This document shows positions 8,847 through 16,415 of a stretch of DNA of 49,779 bases, one piece after another; position 1 is the stretch's first letter, and each line of letters starts with the position of its first letter. The position numbers and the translations under genes were made by a program. The notes under the pieces were generated by a model that did not search any database, was not told the DNA's origin, and was given only the letters and a program-made list of their open reading frames with translations. Source of the stretch: an uncultured Clostridia bacterium (lineage in GTDB: Bacteria; Bacillota; Clostridia; Oscillospirales; Oscillospiraceae); NCBI GenBank assembly GCA_947165085.1, contig CAMUZA010000009.1, positions 1 to 49,779 of the forward strand. Direction: 5' to 3'.

Positions 8847-9595
8847 AAATGAAAAAGTGCAAGAAATGCGGAAGACCGCTTGGGAACAACCAGTATTGCA
8901 GCGTGTGCGATCGGGAGATCATCCGCGCCGCAAAGCAGAAGCAGCAGAAAACGCAGGAGAAGAAGAGTCAGCTCCCGTGGATTCTCGGAATCATCGGGTC
9001 GCTTCTTTTGGTCATTGCGGCGGTCGTGACGGTCATCGTGGTCGTCAAGGGGAATGCGAACACGCCGGAAAACGCTTCTGCGACGGATAGCACCGCCGTA
9101 CCGGCGGGCATCGGGATCCATCACTGCGAGATCGAAATTGAAAACTACGGCACGATCACGGTGGAGCTGGACGGCGACGCCGCGCCGATCACGGTCGATA
9201 ATTTCATCAAGCTGGCGAATGAGGGCTTCTATGACGGTCTGACCTTCCACCGCATTATTGAGGGCTTTATGATGCAGGGCGGCGCCAGCAGCAGTAAAAC
9301 GGCTGCAACGATCAAGGGCGAATTCTCCGCAAACGGCGTCGATAATCCGCTGCTCCATACCCGCGGCGCGATCTCCATGGCGCGCATCGACGATATGAAC
9401 AGCGCAAACTCGCAGTTCTTTATTGTGCATCAAACTTCGCCCCATCTGGACGGCAAGTACGCCTGCTTCGGCTATGTGACGGACGGCATGGACATCGTGG
9501 ACGCGATCTGCGAATCCGCGCAGCCGATCGATAATAACGGTACGATCCCGGCGGCGGAGCAGCCGGTCATCACGGCGATTCGGGTGCTTGACTGA
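8843..9595 (+). CDS. Membrane-anchored cyclophilin-type peptidyl-prolyl isomerase with zinc ribbon
   Basis: About 250 residues. The N-terminus has two CxxC pairs (CKKCGR and CSVCDR, zinc-ribbon-like), then a Lys/Gln-rich stretch, then one membrane helix (WILGIIGSLLLVIAAVVTVI). The remainder is a cyclophilin domain with FHRIIEGFMMQGG, NSQFFIVH and HLDGKYACFGYV. The topology predicts a cytosolic zinc ribbon and an extracytoplasmic isomerase that helps fold exported proteins. ATG 8843 overlaps the mnmA stop (ATGA); ATG 8849 is the alternative, with GGAGG 10 bases before it. The stop overlaps the topB start by one base (TGATG). Confidence 0.88.
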   Translation: MKMKKCKKCGRPLGNNQYCSVCDREIIRAAKQKQQKTQEKKSQLPWILGIIGSLLLVIAAVVTVIVVVKGNANTPENASATDSTAVPAGIGIHHCEIEIENYGTITVELDGDAAPITVDNFIKLANEGFYDGLTFHRIIEGFMMQGGASSSKTAATIKGEFSANGVDNPLLHTRGAISMARIDDMNSANSQFFIVHQTSPHLDGKYACFGYVTDGMDIVDAICESAQPIDNNGTIPAAEQPVITAIRVLD

Positions 9596-11766
9596 TGGGA
9601 AAGTCACTGGTATTGGCGGAAAAGCCGTCCGTCGGTCGGGAGCTGGCACGGGTGCTCGGCTGCCGCAGGGGCGGTGAGGGGTATCTTGAGGGCGACCGCT
9701 ACGTCGTCACCTGGGCGCTGGGACACCTCGTCACGCTGGCGGACCCGGACGTCTATGAAAAAAAGTGGGAAAAATGGGACATGGCAGACCTTCCCATGCT
9801 CCCGCAGAATATGAAGCTCGTCGTGATCGGGCAGACCGCAAAGCAGTTCCGCGTCGTGCAGAATCTGATGAAGCGCGGCGACATCTCCGATCTCATCATC
9901 GCGACCGACGCAGGGCGCGAGGGCGAGCTGGTCGCGCGGTGGATCATGATCAAGGCAGGCTGGAAGAAACCGACGCGCAGATTGTGGATTTCCTCGCAGA
10001 CCGACCGCGCGATCAAGGAAGGCTTTGCCAACCTGCGTCCGGCGGCGGAATACGACAATCTCTTCCGCTCGGCGCAGGCGCGCAGTGAGGCGGACTGGCT
10101 CGTCGGTCTGAACGTCACACGCGCGCTGACTTGCCGCCACAATGCCCAGCTCTCCGCCGGCCGCGTGCAGACGCCGACGCTTGCGCTGATTGTCCAGAGA
10201 GAGCGCGAGATTCGCAATTTCGTCCCCAGGGACTACTGGGGCGTGCGGCTGAAGGCGGGCGGCTTTTCCGCAACCTGGCGCGACAAGAACAACAATTCCC
10301 GCACCTTTGACAAGGCGCTGGCGGAGAAGATCGCAGCTTCCTGCCAGAGCGGCGACGCCGTTCTGACGCAGGTGCGCAAGATGCGCCGCATGACCCCACC
10401 GCCTGCTGCCTACGATCTGACGGAGCTGCAGCGTGACGCGAACAAAAAGTACGCCTACAGCGCAAAGGAAACGCTGAATATCATGCAGTCGCTGTATGAG
10501 CAGCACAAGCTCTTGACCTATCCGCGCACGGACTCGCGCTATATTTCCGACGACGTGGTTGCCACCCTGCCCGAGCGGCTGAAGGCGGTCATGGTGGACG
10601 CCTATAAGCCCTTTGCGCAGCAGATCATGCGCAATCGTCCTCTGCAGACAAAGTATATCGTCAACAACGCCAAGGTCACAGATCACCACGCGATCATTCC
10701 GACGGAGGAATTGCCCGATTTGTGGCGGCTGTCGGGTCCGGAGCGCAACATCTACGATTTGGTCGTGCGCCGTTTCCTCGCGGTGCTGCTGCCGCCGTGC
10801 GAATATGAGGAGGTCGATCTGACCCTGAACGTGAACGGGAACGTCTTCACTGCAAAGGGAAAGATCGTCCAGCAGGCGGGCTGGAGGGCGGTCTACGACC
10901 GATCCTACAGCATGGACGAAGACGAGGAAGAGACGCAGAGCCTGCCGCCCGTCCAGCAGGGACAGCGCTTAAAGATCTCCTCCGTGCAGGTGACGAGCGG
11001 CAAGACGCCGCCTCCTCCGCGCTACACGGAGGCAACCTTACTCACCGCGATGGAGCATCCGCAGGCGCAGGTGGAGGATAAAAACCTGCGCAAAATCTTG
11101 GAGGAAACGAGCGGCCTCGGCACGCCAGCAACACGCGCGGATATCATCGAAAAGCTGTTCTCCGCCTTTTATATCGAACGGCGCGGCAAGGAGCTCGTGC
11201 CGACCTCGAAGGGCATGCAGCTTGTGGAGCTTGCGCCCGCCGACCTGCGCAGCGCCGCGCTGACGGCGCAGTGGGAGGACCGCCTCGCACGGATCGCAAA
11301 GGGCCTGGAGCGCGACACGAAATTCGTCGAGGAAATGCGTAAATACGCGACTGATCTCGTCGCCGCGGTCAAGGCAAGCGACGCCAAGTATACCCACGAC
11401 AATCAGACCCGCAAGACTTGCCCCGACTGCGGGAAGTTCCTGCTGCTCGTCAAGGGAAAACGCGGGGAGATGCTGGTCTGCCCCGACCGCGAATGCGGCT
11501 ACCGCAAGAGCGTGACGCAGGTGACGAACGCCCGCTGCCCGAACTGCTTCAAGAAAATGGAGCTGCGCGGAGAAGGGGAGAATCAGATGTTCGCCTGCGT
11601 GTGCGGCTACCGCGAGAAGCTCTCCGCGTTCAAGGAGCGGCATGAAAAGGCCGGCGCGGGCAAGCGCGACGTCGCCCGCTACATGGAGCAGCAGAAAAAG
11701 GAAGAACCCAAGAACAACGCCATGGCGGACGCCCTCGCCAAATGGCTGGAAAATCAGAAGAAATAG
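9595..11766 (+). CDS. topB: DNA topoisomerase III (type IA)
   Basis: 723 residues, the usual size. An N-terminal TOPRIM domain carries the acidic motif ATDAGREGEL (about residues 101-110). The catalytic tyrosine lies in TYPRTDSRYISDD (about residue 305). GLGTPATRADIIEKL is the conserved type IA motif near residue 510. The C-terminus has two cysteine-rich zinc fingers, from CPDCGKF to CGYRK and from CPNCFKK to CGYREK. The enzyme relaxes or decatenates DNA by single-strand passage. It is the third gene of the mnmA-cyclophilin-topB run, with a terminator 25 bases after the stop. Confidence 0.93.
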   Translation: MGKSLVLAEKPSVGRELARVLGCRRGGEGYLEGDRYVVTWALGHLVTLADPDVYEKKWEKWDMADLPMLPQNMKLVVIGQTAKQFRVVQNLMKRGDISDLIIATDAGREGELVARWIMIKAGWKKPTRRLWISSQTDRAIKEGFANLRPAAEYDNLFRSAQARSEADWLVGLNVTRALTCRHNAQLSAGRVQTPTLALIVQREREIRNFVPRDYWGVRLKAGGFSATWRDKNNNSRTFDKALAEKIAASCQSGDAVLTQVRKMRRMTPPPAAYDLTELQRDANKKYAYSAKETLNIMQSLYEQHKLLTYPRTDSRYISDDVVATLPERLKAVMVDAYKPFAQQIMRNRPLQTKYIVNNAKVTDHHAIIPTEELPDLWRLSGPERNIYDLVVRRFLAVLLPPCEYEEVDLTLNVNGNVFTAKGKIVQQAGWRAVYDRSYSMDEDEEETQSLPPVQQGQRLKISSVQVTSGKTPPPPRYTEATLLTAMEHPQAQVEDKNLRKILEETSGLGTPATRADIIEKLFSAFYIERRGKELVPTSKGMQLVELAPADLRSAALTAQWEDRLARIAKGLERDTKFVEEMRKYATDLVAAVKASDAKYTHDNQTRKTCPDCGKFLLLVKGKRGEMLVCPDRECGYRKSVTQVTNARCPNCFKKMELRGEGENQMFACVCGYREKLSAFKERHEKAGAGKRDVARYMEQQKKEEPKNNAMADALAKWLENQKK

Positions 11767-11790
11767 CGGGCAAAACGGAAGCAAGAAAGA

Positions 11791-11828
11791 GTAAAGCCGC
11801 GGTGTGGAAACTCCACACCGCGGCTTTT
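11791..11828. terminator. topB terminator
   Basis: Stem AAAGCCGCGGTGTGGA / TCCACACCGCGGCTTT with a 3-base loop and T residues after it. Its core, GCGGTGTGGA-loop-TCCACACCGC, recurs in the rpsR terminator 300 bases on. Confidence 0.85.
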
Positions 11829-11856
11829 ACATATTGCGCTGCGCACCACCAAGTCT

Positions 11857-12072
11857 GTCATTGCGAGACCAGTGCGCACACTGGTCGTGGCAATCTGTGC
11901 GTACGTCGGCGGACACTTTATCGTATTCAGCACCGTACCCTTATGTCTGTCATTGCCCGGCTTGTCCGGGCAATCCGCGAGAACCGTATTTGGACATTGC
12001 AACGTAATACGGCACAAACACTATCCCTGCAACGGACGGATTGCCACAGCCGCTGCGCGGCTTCGCAATGAC
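11857..12072. repeat. Cluster of three REP-like GTCATTGC units
   Basis: The region 11767-12157 has no gene. It holds three related hairpin units. Unit 1 (11857-11901) starts GTCATTGCGAGACC and ends CGTGGCAATCTGTGCG. Unit 2 (11949-11978) is GTCATTGCCCGG...GGGCAATCCGCG. Unit 3 (12036-12072) is the same design inverted, ending CTTCGCAATGAC. Each has a GTCATTGC end, an internal palindrome and a GGCAATC end. Similar GTCATTGCGAG/GTGGCAATC repeats are known to be scattered in many bacterial genomes; the placement in head-to-head orientation suggests a small mobile or REP-type element. Confidence 0.7.
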
Positions 12073-12094
12073 ACGGCAGGGCGACTTCACAAAT

Positions 12095-12128
12095 GAAAAA
12101 ACTGCGGTGTGGAATATCCACACCGCGG
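12095..12128. terminator. rpsF-ssb-rpsR operon terminator
   Basis: GCGGTGTGGA, loop ATA, TCCACACCGC. On the minus strand a run of T follows the stem; T residues also follow on the plus strand, so it may work both ways. Confidence 0.85.
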
Positions 12129-12157
12129 TTTTTGGCTGTTGTTTTTTCGACCGTCAA

Positions 12158-12394
12158 TCAGTCTGCCACGTAGGGCAGCAGGGCGATCATGCGGGCGCGC
12201 TTGATCGCGACGGTGAGCTGACGCTGATGCTCAGCGCAGGTGCCGGTAGTACGGCGGGGCAGGATCTTGCCGCGCTCGGACGTGTAGCGACGGAGCTTGG
12301 CAGCATCCTTGAAATCAATGTTCGTGACCTTGTCGACGCAGAAGTTACATACCTTCTTGCGCTTACGCGGACGAGCCTTTTCGTTCAATGCCAT
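12158..12394 (-). CDS. rpsR: 30S ribosomal protein bS18
   Basis: 78 residues, with the S18 core [33 protein letters not shown] and [12 protein letters not shown]18 sits on the small-subunit platform paired with S6. CNFC plus the C-A-E-H stretch gives possible zinc ligands, so it looks like a zinc-type S18. Last gene of the classic rpsF-ssb-rpsR operon. Confidence 0.96.
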   Translation of the reverse strand: MALNEKARPRKRKKVCNFCVDKVTNIDFKDAAKLRRYTSERGKILPRRTTGTCAEHQRQLTVAIKRARMIALLPYVAD

Positions 12395-12437
12395 GAATGA
12401 AATCCTCCTTCTTCAAATACTCAAGTGGAAAAGCTGA

Positions 12438-12884
12438 TCAGAAGGGCAGCTGGCTGTCGTCATCCTCAATCATGGAGAAATCGGATGCGGGAGCCGGTGC
12501 AGCCGGAGCGGAGAAACCTGCGGGCGCAGCGGGTGCGCTGTAGCCTGCGTCTCCGCCTTCGCGCTTGGAGTCGCCAAAATAGACGTTGTCGGCGATGACT
12601 TCTGCGCTGCGGCGCTTATTGCCCTCTTTGTCGGTCCAGGGACGAATCTGGAGACGACCGGAAACCACCGCCATGCGGCCCTTGGCAAAATACTTGCTGA
12701 CGAACTCAGCCGTATTGCGCCATGCGACGATGTCGATGAAATCCGTTTCACGTTCGCCGGTCGAGCTGTTCGCGAAATCGCGGTCGACAGCGATCGTGAA
12801 GGTGGCCACTGCTACGCCGGAGCCGGTCCGACGGAGCTCGGGGTCACGGGTAAGACGACCCATGAGAACAATGTGGTTCAGCAT
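12438..12884 (-). CDS. ssb: Single-stranded DNA-binding protein
   Basis: 148 residues. The N-terminal OB fold (MLNHIVLMGRLTRDPELR, TDFIDIVAWRNTAEF) is followed by an Ala/Pro/Gly-rich linker and the acidic tip DDDSQLPF that recruits replication and repair partners. It covers single-stranded DNA during replication. Middle gene between rpsF and rpsR, 12 bases after rpsF, as in many Firmicutes. Confidence 0.96.
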   Translation of the reverse strand: MLNHIVLMGRLTRDPELRRTGSGVAVATFTIAVDRDFANSSTGERETDFIDIVAWRNTAEFVSKYFAKGRMAVVSGRLQIRPWTDKEGNKRRSAEVIADNVYFGDSKREGGDAGYSAPAAPAGFSAPAAPAPASDFSMIEDDDSQLPF

Positions 12885-12896
12885 GAAAGGGCCTCC

Positions 12897-13193
12897 TTAC
12901 TCTTCGACTGCGACGATGATGGAACGCAGAATGCCGTCAGTGATCTTGAACACGCGGTCCAGCTCAGCGGGGAGCTCGGGCTTGCATTCGCAGTTCATGA
13001 GGACATAATAGCCTTCGGGCAGATCGTTGATGGGATACGCCAGCCGGCGCTTGCCCCACTCCTCGATACCGGTAAGAGTACCTTCTGCCTCAACCATCGC
13101 CTTGAACTTTTCCACGAGAGCGGCGATACCCTCTTCACCCTGAGCGGGATCGATGATATAGACGATCTCATACTTGCCGGAAATCTTAGCCAT
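12897..13193 (-). CDS. rpsF: 30S ribosomal protein bS6
   Basis: 98 residues (MAKISGKYEIVYIIDP...), the usual S6 length. It contains GIEEWGKRRLAYPIND and EGYYVLMNCE, typical of the family. The start at 13193 is preceded on the minus strand by AGGAGGTG about 8 bases upstream; a longer open frame to 13244 would put the ribosome site inside the gene and is rejected. S6 pairs with S18 on the small-subunit platform. First gene of the operon, with a strong promoter and a structured leader. Confidence 0.95.
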   Translation of the reverse strand: MAKISGKYEIVYIIDPAQGEEGIAALVEKFKAMVEAEGTLTGIEEWGKRRLAYPINDLPEGYYVLMNCECKPELPAELDRVFKITDGILRSIIVAVEE

Positions 13194-13264
13194 GATGTGT
13201 GCACCTCCTTTTGGACTTTTGGCCGCCGATCGCGTCGGCGGCAAGGATTACCTGCGACCGCAGG
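13194..13264 (-). promoter_or_regulatory. Structured rpsF leader (possible S6:S18 autoregulatory RNA)
   Basis: The roughly 70-base leader contains a strong hairpin at 13222-13242 (GCCGCCGA / TCGGCGGC) and a second one at 13251-13264 (CCTGC / GCAGG). S6:S18 complexes are known to repress this operon in many bacteria by binding a leader with a CCG motif. The hairpins and location fit; the exact consensus was not verified. Confidence 0.4.
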
Positions 13265-13271
13265 CTTGACT

Positions 13272-13300
13272 ATTTTACTTGTAAAAACAGGTTTTGTCAA
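13272..13300 (-). promoter_or_regulatory. Promoter for rpsF-ssb-rpsR
   Basis: Minus-strand TTGACA, exactly 17 bases, then TAAAAT: near-consensus sigma-A promoter, as expected for a ribosomal protein operon. Confidence 0.85.
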
Positions 13301-13355
13301 CAGTTTTTTTGCCTTTTTGCGCATTGTTCCGCAGGATTTCTCCGCAAACGCACTC

Positions 13356-13384
13356 TTGCATTTTGCGGCATAAAATGGTATTAT
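13356..13384 (+). promoter_or_regulatory. Promoter for dapA-dapB (and probably hisS-aspS)
   Basis: TTGCAT, 17 bases, TATTAT, 37 bases before the dapA start. It is divergent from the rpsF promoter. Confidence 0.75.
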
Positions 13385-13421
13385 CTAAAATAGATAAGAA
13401 TGGCGATCAGGAGGAATCATC

Positions 13422-14318
13422 ATGAAGAAGATTACCGGTTCTATCGTTGCGCTCGTCACCCCGTTCAACGCCGACGGCTCTGTCGATCACGGCAGACTGC
13501 GCGAGCTTGTGGAGTGGCATGTGCAGAATAAAACAGACGCGATCCTTGCGCTCGGCACGACCGGCGAGACTGCCTCGACCACCCTCGAGGAGGATATCAA
13601 GACCTTTGAGACCGTCGTCGATCAGGTCGCCGGACGCATTCCTGTGATTGCGGGCTCCGGTTCAAACTCCAGCGAAATGCAGAAGCAGAAGAGTGAGATC
13701 TACACGAAGATGGGCGCGGCAGCACTGCTGTGCATCAGCCCGTACTACGTCAAGACGAACGAAGAGGGCATGTACCGCCATTTCATGCTGTCGGCGGACG
13801 CCGATTCCGCGCCGATCATCCTTTATAACGTCCCCGGCCGCACCGGCTGCAAGATCTCGCCGGAGGTCGTGCGCCGCCTGTCCAAGCACCCGAACGTCAT
13901 GGGCATTAAGGAAGCGAGCGGCGATATGGGCTACGCGATGAAGATCGCCCGCTATCTCAGCGACGATTTTGTCATGTACTGCGGCAACGACGACATCACA
14001 ATCCCGCTGATGAGCGTCGGCGCGTCTGGTGTGATCTCCGTCTGGGCGAATATCATGCCGCGCGAGACGCACGATATGGTGATCGACTGGCTCGAGGGCA
14101 GGCATGAAAAAGCGGTCGCAGCCCAGCTCAAGTACCTTGACCTCATCAACGCCCTGTTCATGGAGGTCAACCCCATTCCTGTAAAGGAAGCGATGAATCT
14201 GATGGGGCTGAAGGCGGGACACTACCGTATGCCGCTTTACCCGATGGCGCCGGAAAACCGCGCAAAGCTGGCAAGGATCATGCGCGAAGCGGGTCTTCCC
14301 GTGCAGGAGGACGCATAA
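13422..14318 (+). CDS. dapA: 4-hydroxy-tetrahydrodipicolinate synthase
   Basis: 298 residues. The TIM-barrel motifs of DapA are all visible: LALGTTGETAS (the catalytic Thr pair), the tyrosine of LYNVPGRTGCKI, and the Schiff-base lysine of MGIKEASGDMGY. The enzyme condenses pyruvate and aspartate semialdehyde, the committed step to diaminopimelate and lysine, which also feeds the cell wall. AGGAGG precedes the ATG. The dapB start codon directly follows the stop without a gap. Confidence 0.96.
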   Translation: MKKITGSIVALVTPFNADGSVDHGRLRELVEWHVQNKTDAILALGTTGETASTTLEEDIKTFETVVDQVAGRIPVIAGSGSNSSEMQKQKSEIYTKMGAAALLCISPYYVKTNEEGMYRHFMLSADADSAPIILYNVPGRTGCKISPEVVRRLSKHPNVMGIKEASGDMGYAMKIARYLSDDFVMYCGNDDITIPLMSVGASGVISVWANIMPRETHDMVIDWLEGRHEKAVAAQLKYLDLINALFMEVNPIPVKEAMNLMGLKAGHYRMPLYPMAPENRAKLARIMREAGLPVQEDA

Positions 14319-15026
14319 ATGAAAGTGTTTCTGAGCGGCTACGGCAAGATGGGCAGGATGGCCGCCGACCTTGCCGCCGCAAGAGGCTGGGAGGTCGTCG
14401 GCTATGCCGATATCGACTGCCCGGAGAATTACGAGAGCGCGCCGAAAGCGGACGTCTGCATTGACTTTTCCGGCGTCGGCGCGCAGAAAGCGCTGCTCGG
14501 TTATATTCGCCGCACGAAAACGCCGCTGCTGTCCGGTACGACGGGTCTGACCGAGCCGGATTTCGACGCGCTGCGCGAAATATCAAAGCTCGTGCCCGTG
14601 ATCTGGACGGCGAACTACTCCGCCGGCGTCGCCGTGCTGAAGCGTCTTCTGCGCGAGTACGCACCCGTCCTGCGCGACTGGGACAAGGAGATCGTCGAAG
14701 CGCATCACAATCAGAAGGTCGATGCGCCGAGCGGCACGGCAAAACAGCTCCTGCAGGCAATTGACCCAAACGAAGAGGCACAGGTCGTGCACGGCAGGGA
14801 AGGACTCTGCGGCAAACGAAAGAATAACGAGATCGGCGTCTTCTCCCTGCGCGGCGGCACCGTCGCGGGAGAGCACAGCGTCTTCTTCTTCGGTGAGGAC
14901 GAAACGCTGGAATTCAAACACACGGCGCAGAGCCGCCGTGTGTTTGCAGCCGGCGCGGTACGCGCCGCAGAAGCGCTTGCGAAGAAAGCGCCGGGATACT
15001 ATACGTTAGAAGAACTGATATTTTGA
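14319..15026 (+). CDS. dapB: 4-hydroxy-tetrahydrodipicolinate reductase
   Basis: 235 residues, a little shorter than the E. coli enzyme. The nucleotide-binding loop is VFLSGYGKMGRMA, and the catalytic/substrate signature is EAHHNQKVDAPSGTAKQ near residue 130. It reduces the dapA product with NAD(P)H in the diaminopimelate pathway. The dapA-dapB abutment implies one transcript; hisS begins 11 bases after the stop. Confidence 0.95.
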   Translation: MKVFLSGYGKMGRMAADLAAARGWEVVGYADIDCPENYESAPKADVCIDFSGVGAQKALLGYIRRTKTPLLSGTTGLTEPDFDALREISKLVPVIWTANYSAGVAVLKRLLREYAPVLRDWDKEIVEAHHNQKVDAPSGTAKQLLQAIDPNEEAQVVHGREGLCGKRKNNEIGVFSLRGGTVAGEHSVFFFGEDETLEFKHTAQSRRVFAAGAVRAAEALAKKAPGYYTLEELIF

Positions 15027-15037
15027 GAGGGAATACT

Positions 15038-16396
15038 ATGGAAAAAATGAAACCGCGCACCTTGTCCGGCTTTATGGAGCTGCTGCCTGCGCCGCAGATG
15101 CAGCTTGAGCGGATGATGGAGATCCTGCGCGAAACGTATGCCCTTTACGGCTTTACGCCGCTGGACACGCCCGCGATCGAGTCAGCGGAGATCCTGCTTG
15201 CCAAGGGCGGCGGGGAGACGGAAAAACAAATCTACCGTTTCCAGAAGGGCGACAGCGATCTGGCGCTCCGCTTTGATCTGACCGTGCCGCTGGCAAAATA
15301 CGTCGCCCTGCACGCGGGCGAGCTGACCTTCCCGTTCCGCCGCTACCAGATCGGCAAGGTCTACCGCGGCGAACGCGCCCAGCGCGGCCGCTTCCGCGAA
15401 TTCTATCAGGCGGATATCGACATCATCGGCGACGGCAAGCTGGACATCCTCAACGAGGCGGAGATCCCGTCGATCATCTATTCGATCTTCCGACGCTTTG
15501 GACTGACCCGATTCGTCATCCGCGTCAACAACCGCAAGCTGCTCAACGGCTTCTACGCCATGCTCGGCTTGTCCGAGAAGTCCGCAGACATTATGCGCAC
15601 GGTGGACAAGCTGGATAAGATCGGCGCGGACAAGGTGCGCACGATCCTTTTAGAGGACGTCGGTCTGACCGCAGCGCAGGCGGAAGAGATCCTGCGCTTC
15701 ATCGCCATCAGCGGCAGCAACACGGAGGTACTTGCCAAGCTGGAAAACTGGCGCGGCAGGAATGAAACCTTCGATCTCGGTCTGGAGGAGCTGACCGCCG
15801 TGACGAAGCACCTCGGCGCGTTCGGCGTGCCGGAGGAGAACTTCGCGGTCGATCTGACGATCGCGCGCGGTCTGGACTACTACACCGGAACGGTCTACGA
15901 AACGACGCTGCTGGACTATCCCGAGATCGGCTCTGTGTGTTCCGGCGGCCGCTACGATAATCTTGCGGAATACTACACCGACCGGCAGCTTCCCGGCGTC
16001 GGCATCTCCATCGGTCTGACGCGCCTGTTCTATGTTCTCGGCGAGCAGGGACTGCTCAATCCCGACCTGCCGACCGCGCCCGCCGATTGCCTGCTGCTGC
16101 CCATGACGGAGGACTTCTCCGCGGCGGTACAGCTTGCGACGGTCCTGCGCGCCGCCGGCATCCGCACCCAGCTCTACACGGAGCAGAAAAAGTTTAAAGC
16201 GAAGATGTCCTATGCGGACAAGCTCGGCATTCCGTACGTCGTCTTCCTCGGCGAAGACGAGATCGCGCGGAACGTCTGCTCGGTCAAGAATCTGCGCACG
16301 GGCGATCAGGTCAGCCTGCCGGTCGACAAGGCGATCGAGCTGATCAAATTCGGCATTTCCGCGCTGCAAAGCGGCGGCGTGATTTTAGAAAAGTAA
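15038..16396 (+). CDS. hisS: Histidyl-tRNA synthetase
   Basis: 452 residues. Class II motifs: RFDLTVPLAKYVA and YQIGKVYRGERAQRGRFREF (motif 2), plus ARGLDYYTGTVYE, the histidine-binding signature. The last ~90 residues are the anticodon-binding domain. It charges tRNA-His. ATG 15038 is chosen because AGAGGG lies about 6 bases before it; an in-frame TTG at 15023 overlaps the dapB end but has no ribosome site. It lies just upstream of aspS, an order common in Firmicutes. Confidence 0.95.
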   Translation: MEKMKPRTLSGFMELLPAPQMQLERMMEILRETYALYGFTPLDTPAIESAEILLAKGGGETEKQIYRFQKGDSDLALRFDLTVPLAKYVALHAGELTFPFRRYQIGKVYRGERAQRGRFREFYQADIDIIGDGKLDILNEAEIPSIIYSIFRRFGLTRFVIRVNNRKLLNGFYAMLGLSEKSADIMRTVDKLDKIGADKVRTILLEDVGLTAAQAEEILRFIAISGSNTEVLAKLENWRGRNETFDLGLEELTAVTKHLGAFGVPEENFAVDLTIARGLDYYTGTVYETTLLDYPEIGSVCSGGRYDNLAEYYTDRQLPGVGISIGLTRLFYVLGEQGLLNPDLPTAPADCLLLPMTEDFSAAVQLATVLRAAGIRTQLYTEQKKFKAKMSYADKLGIPYVVFLGEDEIARNVCSVKNLRTGDQVSLPVDKAIELIKFGISALQSGGVILEK

Positions 16397-16415
16397 CCGA
16401 TTGGGGGAAAAAGAA

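Noticed and set aside
15023..15037. TTG start for hisS overlapping dapB
   Set aside because: No ribosome site before it; AGAGGG fits the ATG at 15038.
16401..16415. TTG start for aspS
   Set aside because: The purine-rich ribosome site lies after this codon, before ATG 16416.
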